Translations under genes and position numbers: made by a program
In this document: piece by piece, positions 1-7,928 of the stretch
Layout: each line of letters opens with the position of its first letter
Position numbering within the stretch: the first letter of the stretch is position 1
NCBI GenBank assembly: GCA_902797005.1
Contig: CADBRE010000124.1
Coordinates: 1 to 12,518, forward strand
DNA: 12,518 nt
Source: an uncultured Erysipelotrichaceae bacterium
Lineage (GTDB): Bacteria; Bacillota_I; Bacilli_A; RF39; UBA660
Direction of reading: 5' to 3'
Notes under the pieces: generated by a model
What the model was told of the DNA's origin: nothing
What the model saw: the letters and a program-made list of their open reading frames with translations, nothing else
The model's database searches: none

Positions 1-86
1 AAAAAAAAGTATGATATCATTAAATCAAGATAGTAGAAGAAATGTCTTTACTATTCAAATAAATCTTATGTTAGGAGGTATTATTT

Positions 87-1313
87 ATGGGATTTATTAA
101 AGCATTTAGTGGCGCAGTCAGCGGCGCTTTCGCAGATCAATGGAAAGACTTTTTAATGCCTAAGTCTGGAGTTGCAGCATCTGCAGGATTATTTAAAGCA
201 GTACCAAATGGTACTAATAACGGAAGGGGGGAAAATTATAAGGGCAATGATAACATTATTACAAATGGTAGTAAGATAGTTGTACCAGAAGGAACTGCAT
301 TAATAACAGTTCAAGACGGAAAAATTACTGGTGTTGTTACTGAACCTGGAGGATTCATTTTTAGTAGTGATGATGCTAATTCACAATCAGTTTTTGCTGG
401 CAATATACCATTTGGATCAATGTGGGATAAAATGACATTTGGTGGCCAACCAGGTAGTCAACAATTAGCATTTTATGTTAATTTGAAAGAGATTCCAGGA
501 TTAAAAATTGGAACTCAATCACCAGTGCCATATGATGATGCATTCTTAGAAACACAGGTTTCTGTTGTTGCAAGAGGGTCATACTCATTAAAAATTGTTG
601 ATCCTGTTTCATTTGTTCAAAATTATGTTCCTGTTAAATATTTACAACCGGAATCTTTAGATTTTGACTTTGCAGATATGGATAACGAGGCCGGAGAACA
701 ATTATTTACAGAGGTAGTATCATGTCTTGGAGGAGCATTCACAGCTTATTCAAATGACGCAGAACATGGTGGAAGACTATCTGGAATAATGCAACATCAA
801 GATGATTTCGCCTTGACATTAAGTGGTGAAGTTGAAAATCATTATCAATGGAAAAGTACTAGAGGGTTAGAAATCGTAAGAGTTGCTATTAATGTTGAAT
901 ATGATGAAAAAACTCAAGCATTACTTGACACTGTTAGAGAAGACGATGTTGAAATCAGAAGAGCAAAGCGTATGGGCGCTGCTTATTCAAACAATATGCC
1001 TGGAATGATGGCTGCTGCTAGTGGACAAGCCATGCAAAGTGCTGCATCTAATGAAAATGGTGCGATGATGGGATTTATGGGAATGAATATGGCCCAGAAT
1101 CAAGGATCTAACATGCTTAACACTGTAAATCAAATGAATACTCAACCAGCTTCAGTTCAAACTACAGAATCAAATGTAAACGTTGCTAGTGAGTCAACAG
1201 TTGCTAGTGAAGACCCAATGGCAAAACTAGCTAATGCCAAAAAGATGCTTGATGCTGGATTAATAACTGAAGAAGACTACAATAGTTTAAAATCACAATT
1301 GTTAGGACTATAG
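87..1313 (+). CDS. SPFH-domain protein, COG4260/YdjI type, with C-terminal SHOCT motif
   Basis: A 408-residue protein of the stomatin/prohibitin/flotillin superfamily, which forms membrane-associated scaffolds. The N-terminus (GFIKAFSGAVSG, then DQWKDFLMPK) and the following NGSKIVVPEGTALITVQDGK stretch are typical of the YdjI/COG4260 'virion core-like' subfamily. The SPFH core spans roughly residues 50-300. Residues 300-360 form a low-complexity Met/Ala/Asn/Gln-rich linker. Residues 376-408 (DPMAKLANAKKMLDAG, then LITEEDYNSLKSQLL) are a SHOCT oligomerisation motif. COG4260 members usually end in a zinc ribbon, which is absent here; the next gene supplies two. No transmembrane helix is evident, so membrane association is presumably peripheral. 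The start is supported by AGGAGGT at 73-79, seven bases before the ATG. It is the first gene of a six-gene operon. In B. subtilis, YdjI with YdjG and YdjH links PspA to the membrane; a similar role here is inference. Confidence 0.9.
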   Translation: MGFIKAFSGAVSGAFADQWKDFLMPKSGVAASAGLFKAVPNGTNNGRGENYKGNDNIITNGSKIVVPEGTALITVQDGKITGVVTEPGGFIFSSDDANSQSVFAGNIPFGSMWDKMTFGGQPGSQQLAFYVNLKEIPGLKIGTQSPVPYDDAFLETQVSVVARGSYSLKIVDPVSFVQNYVPVKYLQPESLDFDFADMDNEAGEQLFTEVVSCLGGAFTAYSNDAEHGGRLSGIMQHQDDFALTLSGEVENHYQWKSTRGLEIVRVAINVEYDEKTQALLDTVREDDVEIRRAKRMGAAYSNNMPGMMAAASGQAMQSAASNENGAMMGFMGMNMAQNQGSNMLNTVNQMNTQPASVQTTESNVNVASESTVASEDPMAKLANAKKMLDAGLITEEDYNSLKSQLLGL

Positions 1314-1317
1314 AGCT

Positions 1318-2751
1318 ATGGATGAAGAGTTAAAAGCCAATAGCTCTCTTTCTGATGTAAATGAAACTGTAGATAATGTTCAAAACTCTGTAAAAATTGT
1401 TCAAACTGATACAGATGCAAAAGATGGGCAAAATAAATGCCCTAAATGTGGGGCAACTGATATTTCACTTAGCGCGAAAAGTGGAAACCTAAGATGCAAC
1501 TATTGCCGTTTTGAGTTTCCAGCACAGAAAGTTGAAGGATTAGAAACTGATATAAGTAATTTAACTGGTGAAGTTATTGCATCTGGTTCATCTGATATTA
1601 GTGAAGATGCAAACAACATTATTACATTAAAGTGTTCTAGTTGTGGAGCAGAGGTGGTTATAGATACTGCCAATGCTCCTCAAGCTAGATGCCACTGGTG
1701 TCGAAATACTTTATCAATTAATCAGCAGATTCCTAATGGGTCAATTCCAGATACTGTTTTGCCTTTCAAATTATCAAAAGAAGAAGCACAATCTGAGATT
1801 GAAAAATTTGTGGGAAAAAGAAAGTTCTTTGCACACCCTAAGTTTAAAGAAGAATTTACTACTAATAATATAATGGGAGTTTACTTTCCATATATGTTAG
1901 TAGACATTAATGCACATGCATATTTAAATGGAGAAGGTGAACATGAAAAAAGAAGATATACCAGAGGAGAAGGAAATAACAGAAGAACATATTATGATGC
2001 TGATGTTTATGAAGTAACAAGAGACTTTGATATAAGCATTAAAGGTTTATCTATTGAATCAAGCGCAGATAGGCTTAATACTACATCTAAAGATAAAACA
2101 AATAATATAATAAACTCTATAATGCCGTTTGATACAGAAAACTTAGTTAAGTTTAATGCAAATTACATTAATGGATTTACATCTGAAAAAAGAGATACTA
2201 ATATTGAAGAACTAAAACCTTTAGTAAAAACTAAAGCAGAAGATATTGCGAGATTTGCTGCAAATGATTCATTAAACAATTATGATAGAGGAGTTCATTG
2301 GTCTGACGAAAGGTTAGACGTAAAAGGACAACAATGGCAATCATCATATTTGCCAGTCTGGCTATATAGCTATCAAGAAGAAAATAAAGGTAAGAAACTG
2401 CTTCATTATGTAGCAGTAAATGCAAGAACAAAAGAAACTATGGGTAGTGTTCCTATTCATATTCCTAAACTTATTGGAATTTCAATTATAGTTGAAATTA
2501 TTGCAATAATATTAATGCTATTTACAGATTGGGATTATGATTGGATATTCTTATCAGCAGGATTCATATATTATTTTGCTATTTATTCTAGATATAGAAA
2601 TCAAAGTGCTAGACACATGCACGAAGTTGAAACAAAAAAACAAATAAATAATTTAATACAAAATGATGTTTATAAGGGGACCAGAACAGGTCTTACCAAT
2701 TCAAAAATGTCAAATGCCAATAACGATAAAGTAAATGGCTTAAACAGATAG
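1318..2751 (+). CDS. YdjG-like membrane protein with two N-terminal zinc ribbons
   Basis: A 477-residue protein resembling the 'TFIIB-type zinc ribbon-containing protein' family (B. subtilis YdjG). After an acidic, polar leader of about 40 residues come two zinc ribbons: C41/C44 with C60/C63, and C106/C109 with C125/C128. Residues about 140-385 form a large soluble domain rich in Lys, Asp and Asn, with an Arg/Tyr-rich patch near residues 210-225. Two hydrophobic helices follow at about 387-402 and 409-424, separated by an acidic Trp-rich turn (DWDYDW), and a polar tail ends the protein. The soluble part and zinc ribbons are probably cytoplasmic, with the helices forming a hairpin in the membrane. 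The start lies four bases after the SPFH stop codon, with the AGGA of its ribosome site inside the preceding gene, so translational coupling is likely. The zinc ribbons probably mediate protein contacts; no enzymatic motif is visible. Confidence 0.85.
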   Translation: MDEELKANSSLSDVNETVDNVQNSVKIVQTDTDAKDGQNKCPKCGATDISLSAKSGNLRCNYCRFEFPAQKVEGLETDISNLTGEVIASGSSDISEDANNIITLKCSSCGAEVVIDTANAPQARCHWCRNTLSINQQIPNGSIPDTVLPFKLSKEEAQSEIEKFVGKRKFFAHPKFKEEFTTNNIMGVYFPYMLVDINAHAYLNGEGEHEKRRYTRGEGNNRRTYYDADVYEVTRDFDISIKGLSIESSADRLNTTSKDKTNNIINSIMPFDTENLVKFNANYINGFTSEKRDTNIEELKPLVKTKAEDIARFAANDSLNNYDRGVHWSDERLDVKGQQWQSSYLPVWLYSYQEENKGKKLLHYVAVNARTKETMGSVPIHIPKLIGISIIVEIIAIILMLFTDWDYDWIFLSAGFIYYFAIYSRYRNQSARHMHEVETKKQINNLIQNDVYKGTRTGLTNSKMSNANNDKVNGLNR

Positions 2752-2760
2752 GAGTAAAAA

Positions 2761-3495
2761 ATGGAAATAATTAATAATTTAAAAAATAAAAGAATTTTGG
2801 GATTGATAGGCATAATAAGTCTATTACTAGGTGTTATGACACCATATATAATTATAACAGTATTTGGAATTTCACAGTCCCTATCTCTATGGAGTTACTG
2901 GGAAGGAAAAGTAATATTTTTATTAACAATAGCTAATGTTTTATTTATATTTAAAGATTATGTGGAAAAATATGTTTCTCAAGCATTTAATTCAAATATA
3001 GGATCAAAAATAAAAAATGCGAGTCCTAAAATGTCACTAATACCAACAATATTAGTTGTAGTATTCATTATTTATGTAAATACTACAATCAGCACTGATT
3101 CAGCATTCTTCAAACATGGAATTGGATTTTGGTTACTATGGTTAGGCATAGTTGCACTTGTATTACATGCAATTATATATAAAGGTAATGGCGAAACTGA
3201 GAATGTTATTATGGCATCAAATACACCTAACCAAAACTATAATTATTTACAAAATCAAGAATTTAATAACAATAATATTCAATCACAACAAACAAATCAA
3301 AGCATTAGCAATAATAATATGGGCCAATACACTAATGAAGTTAATCAAAATTCATTTGTTAATACTCAAGCAGTTGTAAATGCAAATCCAATTGCTAATA
3401 ATACTACACCGAGCTTTAAATATTGCACAGCATGTGGTACTCAGCTAAATCAAACTGATACTGTATGCAGTAATTGTGGTAAGCAAATAATGTAA
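2761..3495 (+). CDS. Four-helix membrane protein with Asn/Gln-rich tail and C-terminal zinc ribbon
   Basis: A 244-residue protein that I do not recognise as a named family. Hydrophobic segments at about 12-34, 47-64, 92-107 and 119-140 suggest four transmembrane helices. They are followed by about 60 residues very rich in Asn and Gln (about 155-215), which looks disordered. The chain ends in a zinc ribbon with C222/C225 and C236/C239 (CTACG, then CSNCG), of the zinc_ribbon_2 type often found at the ends of Firmicute membrane proteins. With four helices both termini should lie on the same side, most simply the cytoplasm, where the zinc ribbon could contact the neighbouring SPFH and zinc-ribbon proteins. 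AGGAG at 2750-2754 overlaps the stop codon of the previous gene and lies six bases before this ATG. By position and type it may play the part of YdjH in the B. subtilis module, but similarity was not tested. Confidence 0.75.
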   Translation: MEIINNLKNKRILGLIGIISLLLGVMTPYIIITVFGISQSLSLWSYWEGKVIFLLTIANVLFIFKDYVEKYVSQAFNSNIGSKIKNASPKMSLIPTILVVVFIIYVNTTISTDSAFFKHGIGFWLLWLGIVALVLHAIIYKGNGETENVIMASNTPNQNYNYLQNQEFNNNNIQSQQTNQSISNNNMGQYTNEVNQNSFVNTQAVVNANPIANNTTPSFKYCTACGTQLNQTDTVCSNCGKQIM

Positions 3496-3516
3496 AATCA
3501 ATTAAAGGAGGATAAG

Positions 3517-4467
3517 ATGTCTAAAGTAAAAAAAACAATATTAATAATAATTGTGTTAATTGCACTAGGTTTATCAGGAATGATATTCTCATTTTTATTA
3601 ACGGATGAAGAACGTGGTGTTAAAAAGATGATTGAAGCGGATTCAACTTTTGAACGCACTGAACAAGGGTATGCCCTTAAGGATGCGCAGGGGAATGTAC
3701 TAATTGATAATTTAGCTTCTCCGGGATTCTTTTGTAACGGTTTCGCAAAAGTTAGAAACAACAACGGCGAACACGGAATCATAAACAGTAAAGGAGAAAT
3801 GTTAGTAGAATTTGGAAAGTATAAATATATTTTTCAATATTCAAACTGGGGTGGCGTACATTATTGTTTCTATGATGCAACCATAGAAAATCCATATCAA
3901 AGCGTAATTCTAAAGTATAATGGAGAAATACTATACAAAGATGACGAAGATATATTTTTAGATAATGTAAAATTAAAGACATATTATGACAACAGGTTTG
4001 CAGTTTTAGAAACTAAAGATAGTTTTAGACTAATTGATTTTACTGGGGAAACATTTGAAACATTTAAAAAGTCAAGTGAAGATTCATCAATAACTATAGA
4101 TAGAGAAGAAGCTAAAGATTATATATCTGTAACCTTTGAAGATACAACCATTATTTATAGCTTAAAAACTTTTAAACCGTACTTTGGACCTATAAAAGGC
4201 ACTTACAAGATAGAAGGGTTTAATACTACACGAGAGACTGAAATATTATTTGGTATTGAAGGTAAAGAGAAAACTCATGAATATATGATAGTGGGCGATC
4301 AAGAAGACTCTGGATCTGTTTATTATCTTTATGATGGAAAAGTAAGATTTGAAAAAGATAATTGTAAACTGCCATTGCTAAGAAATAGAGTATTAAGTTG
4401 CACTACTAATTCAAATCGAGTTTATTATGATGAGTATGGAAAAATGGTAGATGGTGATAATTCATGA
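3517..4467 (+). CDS. Membrane-anchored protein with WG-like beta repeat
   Basis: A 316-residue protein with a single N-terminal hydrophobic helix (about residues 7-28) preceded by Lys residues (SKVKK). This predicts an N-in, C-out signal anchor with the rest of the protein outside the membrane. No lipobox is present. Residues about 75-105 (GFAKVRNNNGEHGIINSKGE) match the pattern of a degenerate WG repeat, in which a 'G-hAkV-x-n-G-x-h-Gfid-x-G' unit forms beta hairpins; the usual Trp is replaced by His. The remainder is rich in Tyr, Phe, Asp and Glu and looks all-beta, with further possible 'Y-K-I' and 'G-K-V-R-F' strand units. No catalytic motif is visible. A clear AAAGGAGG at 3504-3511 lies five bases before the ATG. 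The TGA stop overlaps the next start (ATGA at 4464-4467), so the two are translationally coupled. It is probably the extracytoplasmic partner of the operon. Confidence 0.7.
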   Translation: MSKVKKTILIIIVLIALGLSGMIFSFLLTDEERGVKKMIEADSTFERTEQGYALKDAQGNVLIDNLASPGFFCNGFAKVRNNNGEHGIINSKGEMLVEFGKYKYIFQYSNWGGVHYCFYDATIENPYQSVILKYNGEILYKDDEDIFLDNVKLKTYYDNRFAVLETKDSFRLIDFTGETFETFKKSSEDSSITIDREEAKDYISVTFEDTTIIYSLKTFKPYFGPIKGTYKIEGFNTTRETEILFGIEGKEKTHEYMIVGDQEDSGSVYYLYDGKVRFEKDNCKLPLLRNRVLSCTTNSNRVYYDEYGKMVDGDNS

Positions 4468-5027
4468 AAAAGTTTTTAGAATACTTGTGTAGTATGCCAG
4501 TAATATTACTTGTTTTATACTTTATTCCGTTTTTAGGAATATGCTTAATACTATTTAGATATTATATCTATAAAGAAGATAAGTTTTTTAAAGCTCCAGT
4601 AACACTTATTATAGTAAGCCTATTATTGCTTATTCCAAAACTATTAGAATTAATTATAAATTTATCTGGTTTTGGAATTAAAAACGTACCTTATTTAGAG
4701 AAAGTGATTTCTTCAGATATTTACACTAAATTAGTTTCATATAGTAAGACATTAATAATAATTGGAGTAATAACATTAATTGTTTCATATTTACTAAGGG
4801 AATTAATAAAAAAAATGACATCAAAAGTATCTAATGGATTTAATAATTATGTAAAAAAGCAACAAGAACAAGAATACAAGATTGCTAAAGAAAACGACTT
4901 AATAATGCAAGAAAAAAGAGAGAAAGCAAAAAACACACATGCTGTTATCTGCCCGAATTGCGGACATACAAATTTATTAACTGAAGAATATGGAAGATGT
5001 AAGTATTGTAGGAGTAATATCGGGTGA
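4464..5027 (+). CDS. Small membrane protein with three helices and C-terminal zinc ribbon
   Basis: A 187-residue protein of unknown function. Three hydrophobic segments are visible at about 8-35, 42-69 and 97-115. A charged, Gln/Lys/Glu-rich segment follows at about 118-158 and could form a short coiled coil (KKQQEQEYKIAKEND, then MQEKREKAK). A zinc ribbon ends the protein with C163/C166 (CPNCG) and C179/C182 (CKYC). The start overlaps the previous stop as ATGA, with a weak GGTGA at 4453-4457 as the ribosome site, so its translation probably depends on the upstream gene. It repeats the design of the third gene in this operon (a membrane block, a polar spacer and a C-terminal zinc ribbon) without obvious sequence identity. 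The ribbon is probably on the cytoplasmic side next to the positively charged spacer. No enzymatic role is suggested. Confidence 0.7.
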   Translation: MKKFLEYLCSMPVILLVLYFIPFLGICLILFRYYIYKEDKFFKAPVTLIIVSLLLLIPKLLELIINLSGFGIKNVPYLEKVISSDIYTKLVSYSKTLIIIGVITLIVSYLLRELIKKMTSKVSNGFNNYVKKQQEQEYKIAKENDLIMQEKREKAKNTHAVICPNCGHTNLLTEEYGRCKYCRSNIG

Positions 5028-5075
5028 CTTTAGAGAAAGAAGCTTGATAGGAAAGCGATAAAAAGAGGTGAGAAA

Positions 5076-7868
5076 ATGCATTGCGCTAATTGTGGTGCTA
5101 AACAGAATGGAGATGAAACTTATTGTGCAAATTGTGGTTCAATGGTTCAAAAAATAAGCAACAATATAAACCCCAATCAAATAAGCAAAAGTGGAGTTCC
5201 TGAAATTCTTAAAAAAATAGGAAATTTATTATCTCATATTTACGATAAAATAAGAATTATTGCTGGCAAATATAAAAAACGTATTTTGATTATTTTAGCT
5301 ATTTTAACCGTTATATTTATGGTAATGCTTTCATACAACAAATTTATAGGATTTGAAAAGCTAAGTTGGGATGAAACATATTTATATAATAATACGAAAT
5401 ATTTAACTCAATCCACAATAAAACTAGGTGTTAATTTTACTAATGAGCAGAAAATAAATGATATTAAATATGAAACAACTTGTGGTGAATTAATAACTGA
5501 TGGATTAGAATTAACATGGAATTTATCTGATGCCACTGGAAAATGTGAAATAAGAGCTTCGTACAAATTTAAAACTATTTCAAAGACACTGTACGTAATG
5601 GCTTTTGACTTAGAAAACCGTGATTTTGCTTTGGAATATAGTATTAATGAAGACTCAGAAGAAGACTTAGATTTTGATGGCTTAACAAATAAGCAAGAAA
5701 AAGAATACAAAACAAATCCTCAAGTTGCTGATACAGATTTAGATGGATTAGATGATAATTATGAAATATTTACAAGTAAAACTGATCCAAATAAAAAAGA
5801 TTCAGATGATGATGGTTTGAGTGATTATGATGAGATTAAACAAGGATTAGACCCATTGAAAAAGGATTCAAAAGGTGATGGAATTAGTGATGGTGAAAGA
5901 GAATTAACATATAATTATGACTCTGACAAATTAAAAATTTCTATTACTGGAAATGGCAACATATCAAGTACAATAGCGCAGATTAATTCAAACACAAAAA
6001 TTAGTAGTAAACTAGGAATTATAGATAATCTTTATACATTATATACAGATGGCACAATAAAAGAAGCAACATTAACAATTACATATACTGATGAAGAATT
6101 AGCAGAATTCGAAATAAATGAAGAGGATTTATCAATTTATTATTATAATGACAAAGAACAAAAATATGAAAAGATAGAAAGTACAATAGACAAAGAGAGC
6201 AAGACTGTTAGTGCGAAGCTAAATCACTTTTCAAATTATGTGCTAGGGGATTCTTCAAAAGTAAAAGAAACAAATACTAATCAATTACTATTCATACTAG
6301 ACAATTCATGGAGTATGTATAATAACGAACAGTATAAAAAAATTACAGGTAAAGATTATTATGGAGGATTATTTGGAACGCTGGAATTGGCTGGATATGA
6401 CTCAGAAGGCTTAAGGTTTACTTTAACAAGCAATCTAATATCAAAACTATCTTCTAAAAATTTTCAAATTGGCTTATCTGAATTTAGAAGTGACTATGCC
6501 AATGCAGCACCAATTGGAAGTGACAGCGAAACATTAGAGAAACAATTAGCCAAAATGAATGGGAACTTTATTACAAGCATCGCTGGAACTGATATAGAAT
6601 ATGCACTAAAAGAAGGCATAAAAGAGTTTTCGAAAGAGAGTGACAATAAGTATATAATTATTCTTACAGATGGAGAAGATAGTAGCTTAAGTAGTTATAC
6701 AAAGTCTATTATAGAAAAAGCCATTTCAAAAGATGTCAAAATTTGCTCCATTGGATTTGGCGGCGGGACCAATAATGTTGAGCTATCAAAGATTTCTAAT
6801 GGAACAGGGTGTAAGTTTTATTCATCAAGTAATGCAATGGGATTAGTAGAATTGTTTAATAATTTAGAAACTGAATTAAATGACAATTTGGTAGATGTTA
6901 CATCAGATAATAAACCGGATGGGATACTTTTAGCAGACAGCGGATTTGTTGTTAATCGAGATGGGTTTTCGTTTGGCAATTATGGGTCTAATTTAACTAA
7001 TGGCCATTGCTATGGAATGGCTACGGTTGCAGAATTATATTATAAAAAACTTCTTCCATTAAAGATGGAGTCAAAAACAGTTAACAATCTAAAATCTTAT
7101 GCTTATAATCTTGAGAATACATATTTTAAAAACTATTCAAATTTATATGATTATAAATTAAAAACAAATGTATTAAAGTATACTTTTGGCTATGAGATAT
7201 TTGATGAAGAACAACCTGCAGATCTTCAATATTTAAATGGAGAAACATTAGGAATAAATGAGATATATAAAAAAGAAATGCAAAACTCAGGTTTTTATGA
7301 TTTTTATAAAGAGAAGTCTAAGCTGGATAGTAAAGCTCAACTTAAAAAAAGAGGCTTTACGTACTCCGATGTAGAAAACTATATCATTAATGAAGACCAC
7401 ATGCAAAAAAGCTCAATAATAGAAAACTCAGATCTACAATTATTAAATGCAATTTATGCAGCGTTCATAAGGCAAAAAAAAGTCGCGCACTATGCTTCAT
7501 CTTCAAACTTTATAATGTGGTTAAGAAATGTGATAGGAACTGAGCAAACTGATTATGTTGGTGCAACAGGATTTATAAATATTCTAAAAGAAAGATTAAA
7601 TGATAAAGATGCACCCGTTATATCATCAAGTTACAGTGGAGGATTACACGCGATAAATGCAATTAGTTTGGCGCAAGATATAGAAAATCCAAATGTATAT
7701 TATATTGGCGTTTATGACAACAATTACCCGGGAGAAAAAAGATATGTAGATGTGGAATGTAATAAAAACACTTGTGTAACTAAAGCTAACAGTTATTACA
7801 CAGCTTCCGGCGAGCCAATAAGAATAACACCTTCGTTAGAATATGATTTAGAATACTTTAATGAATAA
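5076..7868 (+). CDS. Large single-pass surface protein: zinc ribbon, TM, TSP3-type repeats, ZU5/GAIN-like region, VWA, papain-like domain
   Basis: A 930-residue multidomain protein. Residues 1-22 are a zinc ribbon (C3/C6, C17/C20). After a basic stretch (KYKKR) a single helix spans about 70-87, predicting the N-terminus inside and the rest outside. Residues 95-180 look Ig-like, with C136 and C157 able to form a disulfide. Four thrombospondin type 3-like calcium repeats begin at D197, D219, D242 and D264, spaced 22-23 residues apart; the last is degenerate (DSKGDG). Residues about 285-395 form a beta domain ending in the motif H384-F-S. The VWA domain (about 404-600) has a complete MIDAS: D409-x-S411-x-S413, T505 and D532. 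The C-terminal domain (about 610-930) has NGHC645YGM, GGLH858A and VYD881NN, the pattern of a papain-like Cys-His-Asp/Asn triad; C895 and C900 may pair. AGAGGTG at 5064-5070 marks the start. A role as a surface sensor or protease is inferred from the domains. Confidence 0.85.
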   Translation: MHCANCGAKQNGDETYCANCGSMVQKISNNINPNQISKSGVPEILKKIGNLLSHIYDKIRIIAGKYKKRILIILAILTVIFMVMLSYNKFIGFEKLSWDETYLYNNTKYLTQSTIKLGVNFTNEQKINDIKYETTCGELITDGLELTWNLSDATGKCEIRASYKFKTISKTLYVMAFDLENRDFALEYSINEDSEEDLDFDGLTNKQEKEYKTNPQVADTDLDGLDDNYEIFTSKTDPNKKDSDDDGLSDYDEIKQGLDPLKKDSKGDGISDGERELTYNYDSDKLKISITGNGNISSTIAQINSNTKISSKLGIIDNLYTLYTDGTIKEATLTITYTDEELAEFEINEEDLSIYYYNDKEQKYEKIESTIDKESKTVSAKLNHFSNYVLGDSSKVKETNTNQLLFILDNSWSMYNNEQYKKITGKDYYGGLFGTLELAGYDSEGLRFTLTSNLISKLSSKNFQIGLSEFRSDYANAAPIGSDSETLEKQLAKMNGNFITSIAGTDIEYALKEGIKEFSKESDNKYIIILTDGEDSSLSSYTKSIIEKAISKDVKICSIGFGGGTNNVELSKISNGTGCKFYSSSNAMGLVELFNNLETELNDNLVDVTSDNKPDGILLADSGFVVNRDGFSFGNYGSNLTNGHCYGMATVAELYYKKLLPLKMESKTVNNLKSYAYNLENTYFKNYSNLYDYKLKTNVLKYTFGYEIFDEEQPADLQYLNGETLGINEIYKKEMQNSGFYDFYKEKSKLDSKAQLKKRGFTYSDVENYIINEDHMQKSSIIENSDLQLLNAIYAAFIRQKKVAHYASSSNFIMWLRNVIGTEQTDYVGATGFINILKERLNDKDAPVISSSYSGGLHAINAISLAQDIENPNVYYIGVYDNNYPGEKRYVDVECNKNTCVTKANSYYTASGEPIRITPSLEYDLEYFNE

Positions 7869-7897
7869 AAAATCAGAAATCCAAATATGAATTAAGC

Positions 7898-7927
7898 AAA
7901 AACAAGATTTAAAAAGTCTTGTTTTTT
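7898..7927 (+). terminator. Rho-independent terminator closing the SPFH operon
   Basis: AAAAACAAGA (7898-7907) pairs exactly with TCTTGTTTTT (7917-7926) around a nine-base loop, and the right arm runs into a T tract (7922-7927). The stem is AT-rich, as expected in this genome. It lies 30 bases after the stop of the large surface protein and directly before the next promoter, so it separates the two operons. Confidence 0.8.
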
Positions 7928-7928
7928 C

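Noticed and set aside
10..20. TATGAT at 10-15 as a -10 element and the palindrome ATGATATCAT at 11-20 as an operator
   Set aside because: The matching -35 would fall outside the window, and a 10-base AT-rich palindrome is expected by chance here. The promoter of the first operon cannot be called.
3498..3782. Minus-strand reading frames of 60-120 residues opposite the main genes
   Set aside because: They lie antisense within well-supported genes, lack recognisable domains and ribosome sites, and are explained by the AT-rich coding strand.
5664..5882. Four acidic repeats read as a DNA tandem repeat, or as EF-hands or a dockerin
   Set aside because: The bases diverge between copies; only the protein pattern DxDxDG recurs every 22-23 residues. 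The regular four-unit spacing fits thrombospondin type 3 repeats better than a two-unit dockerin.
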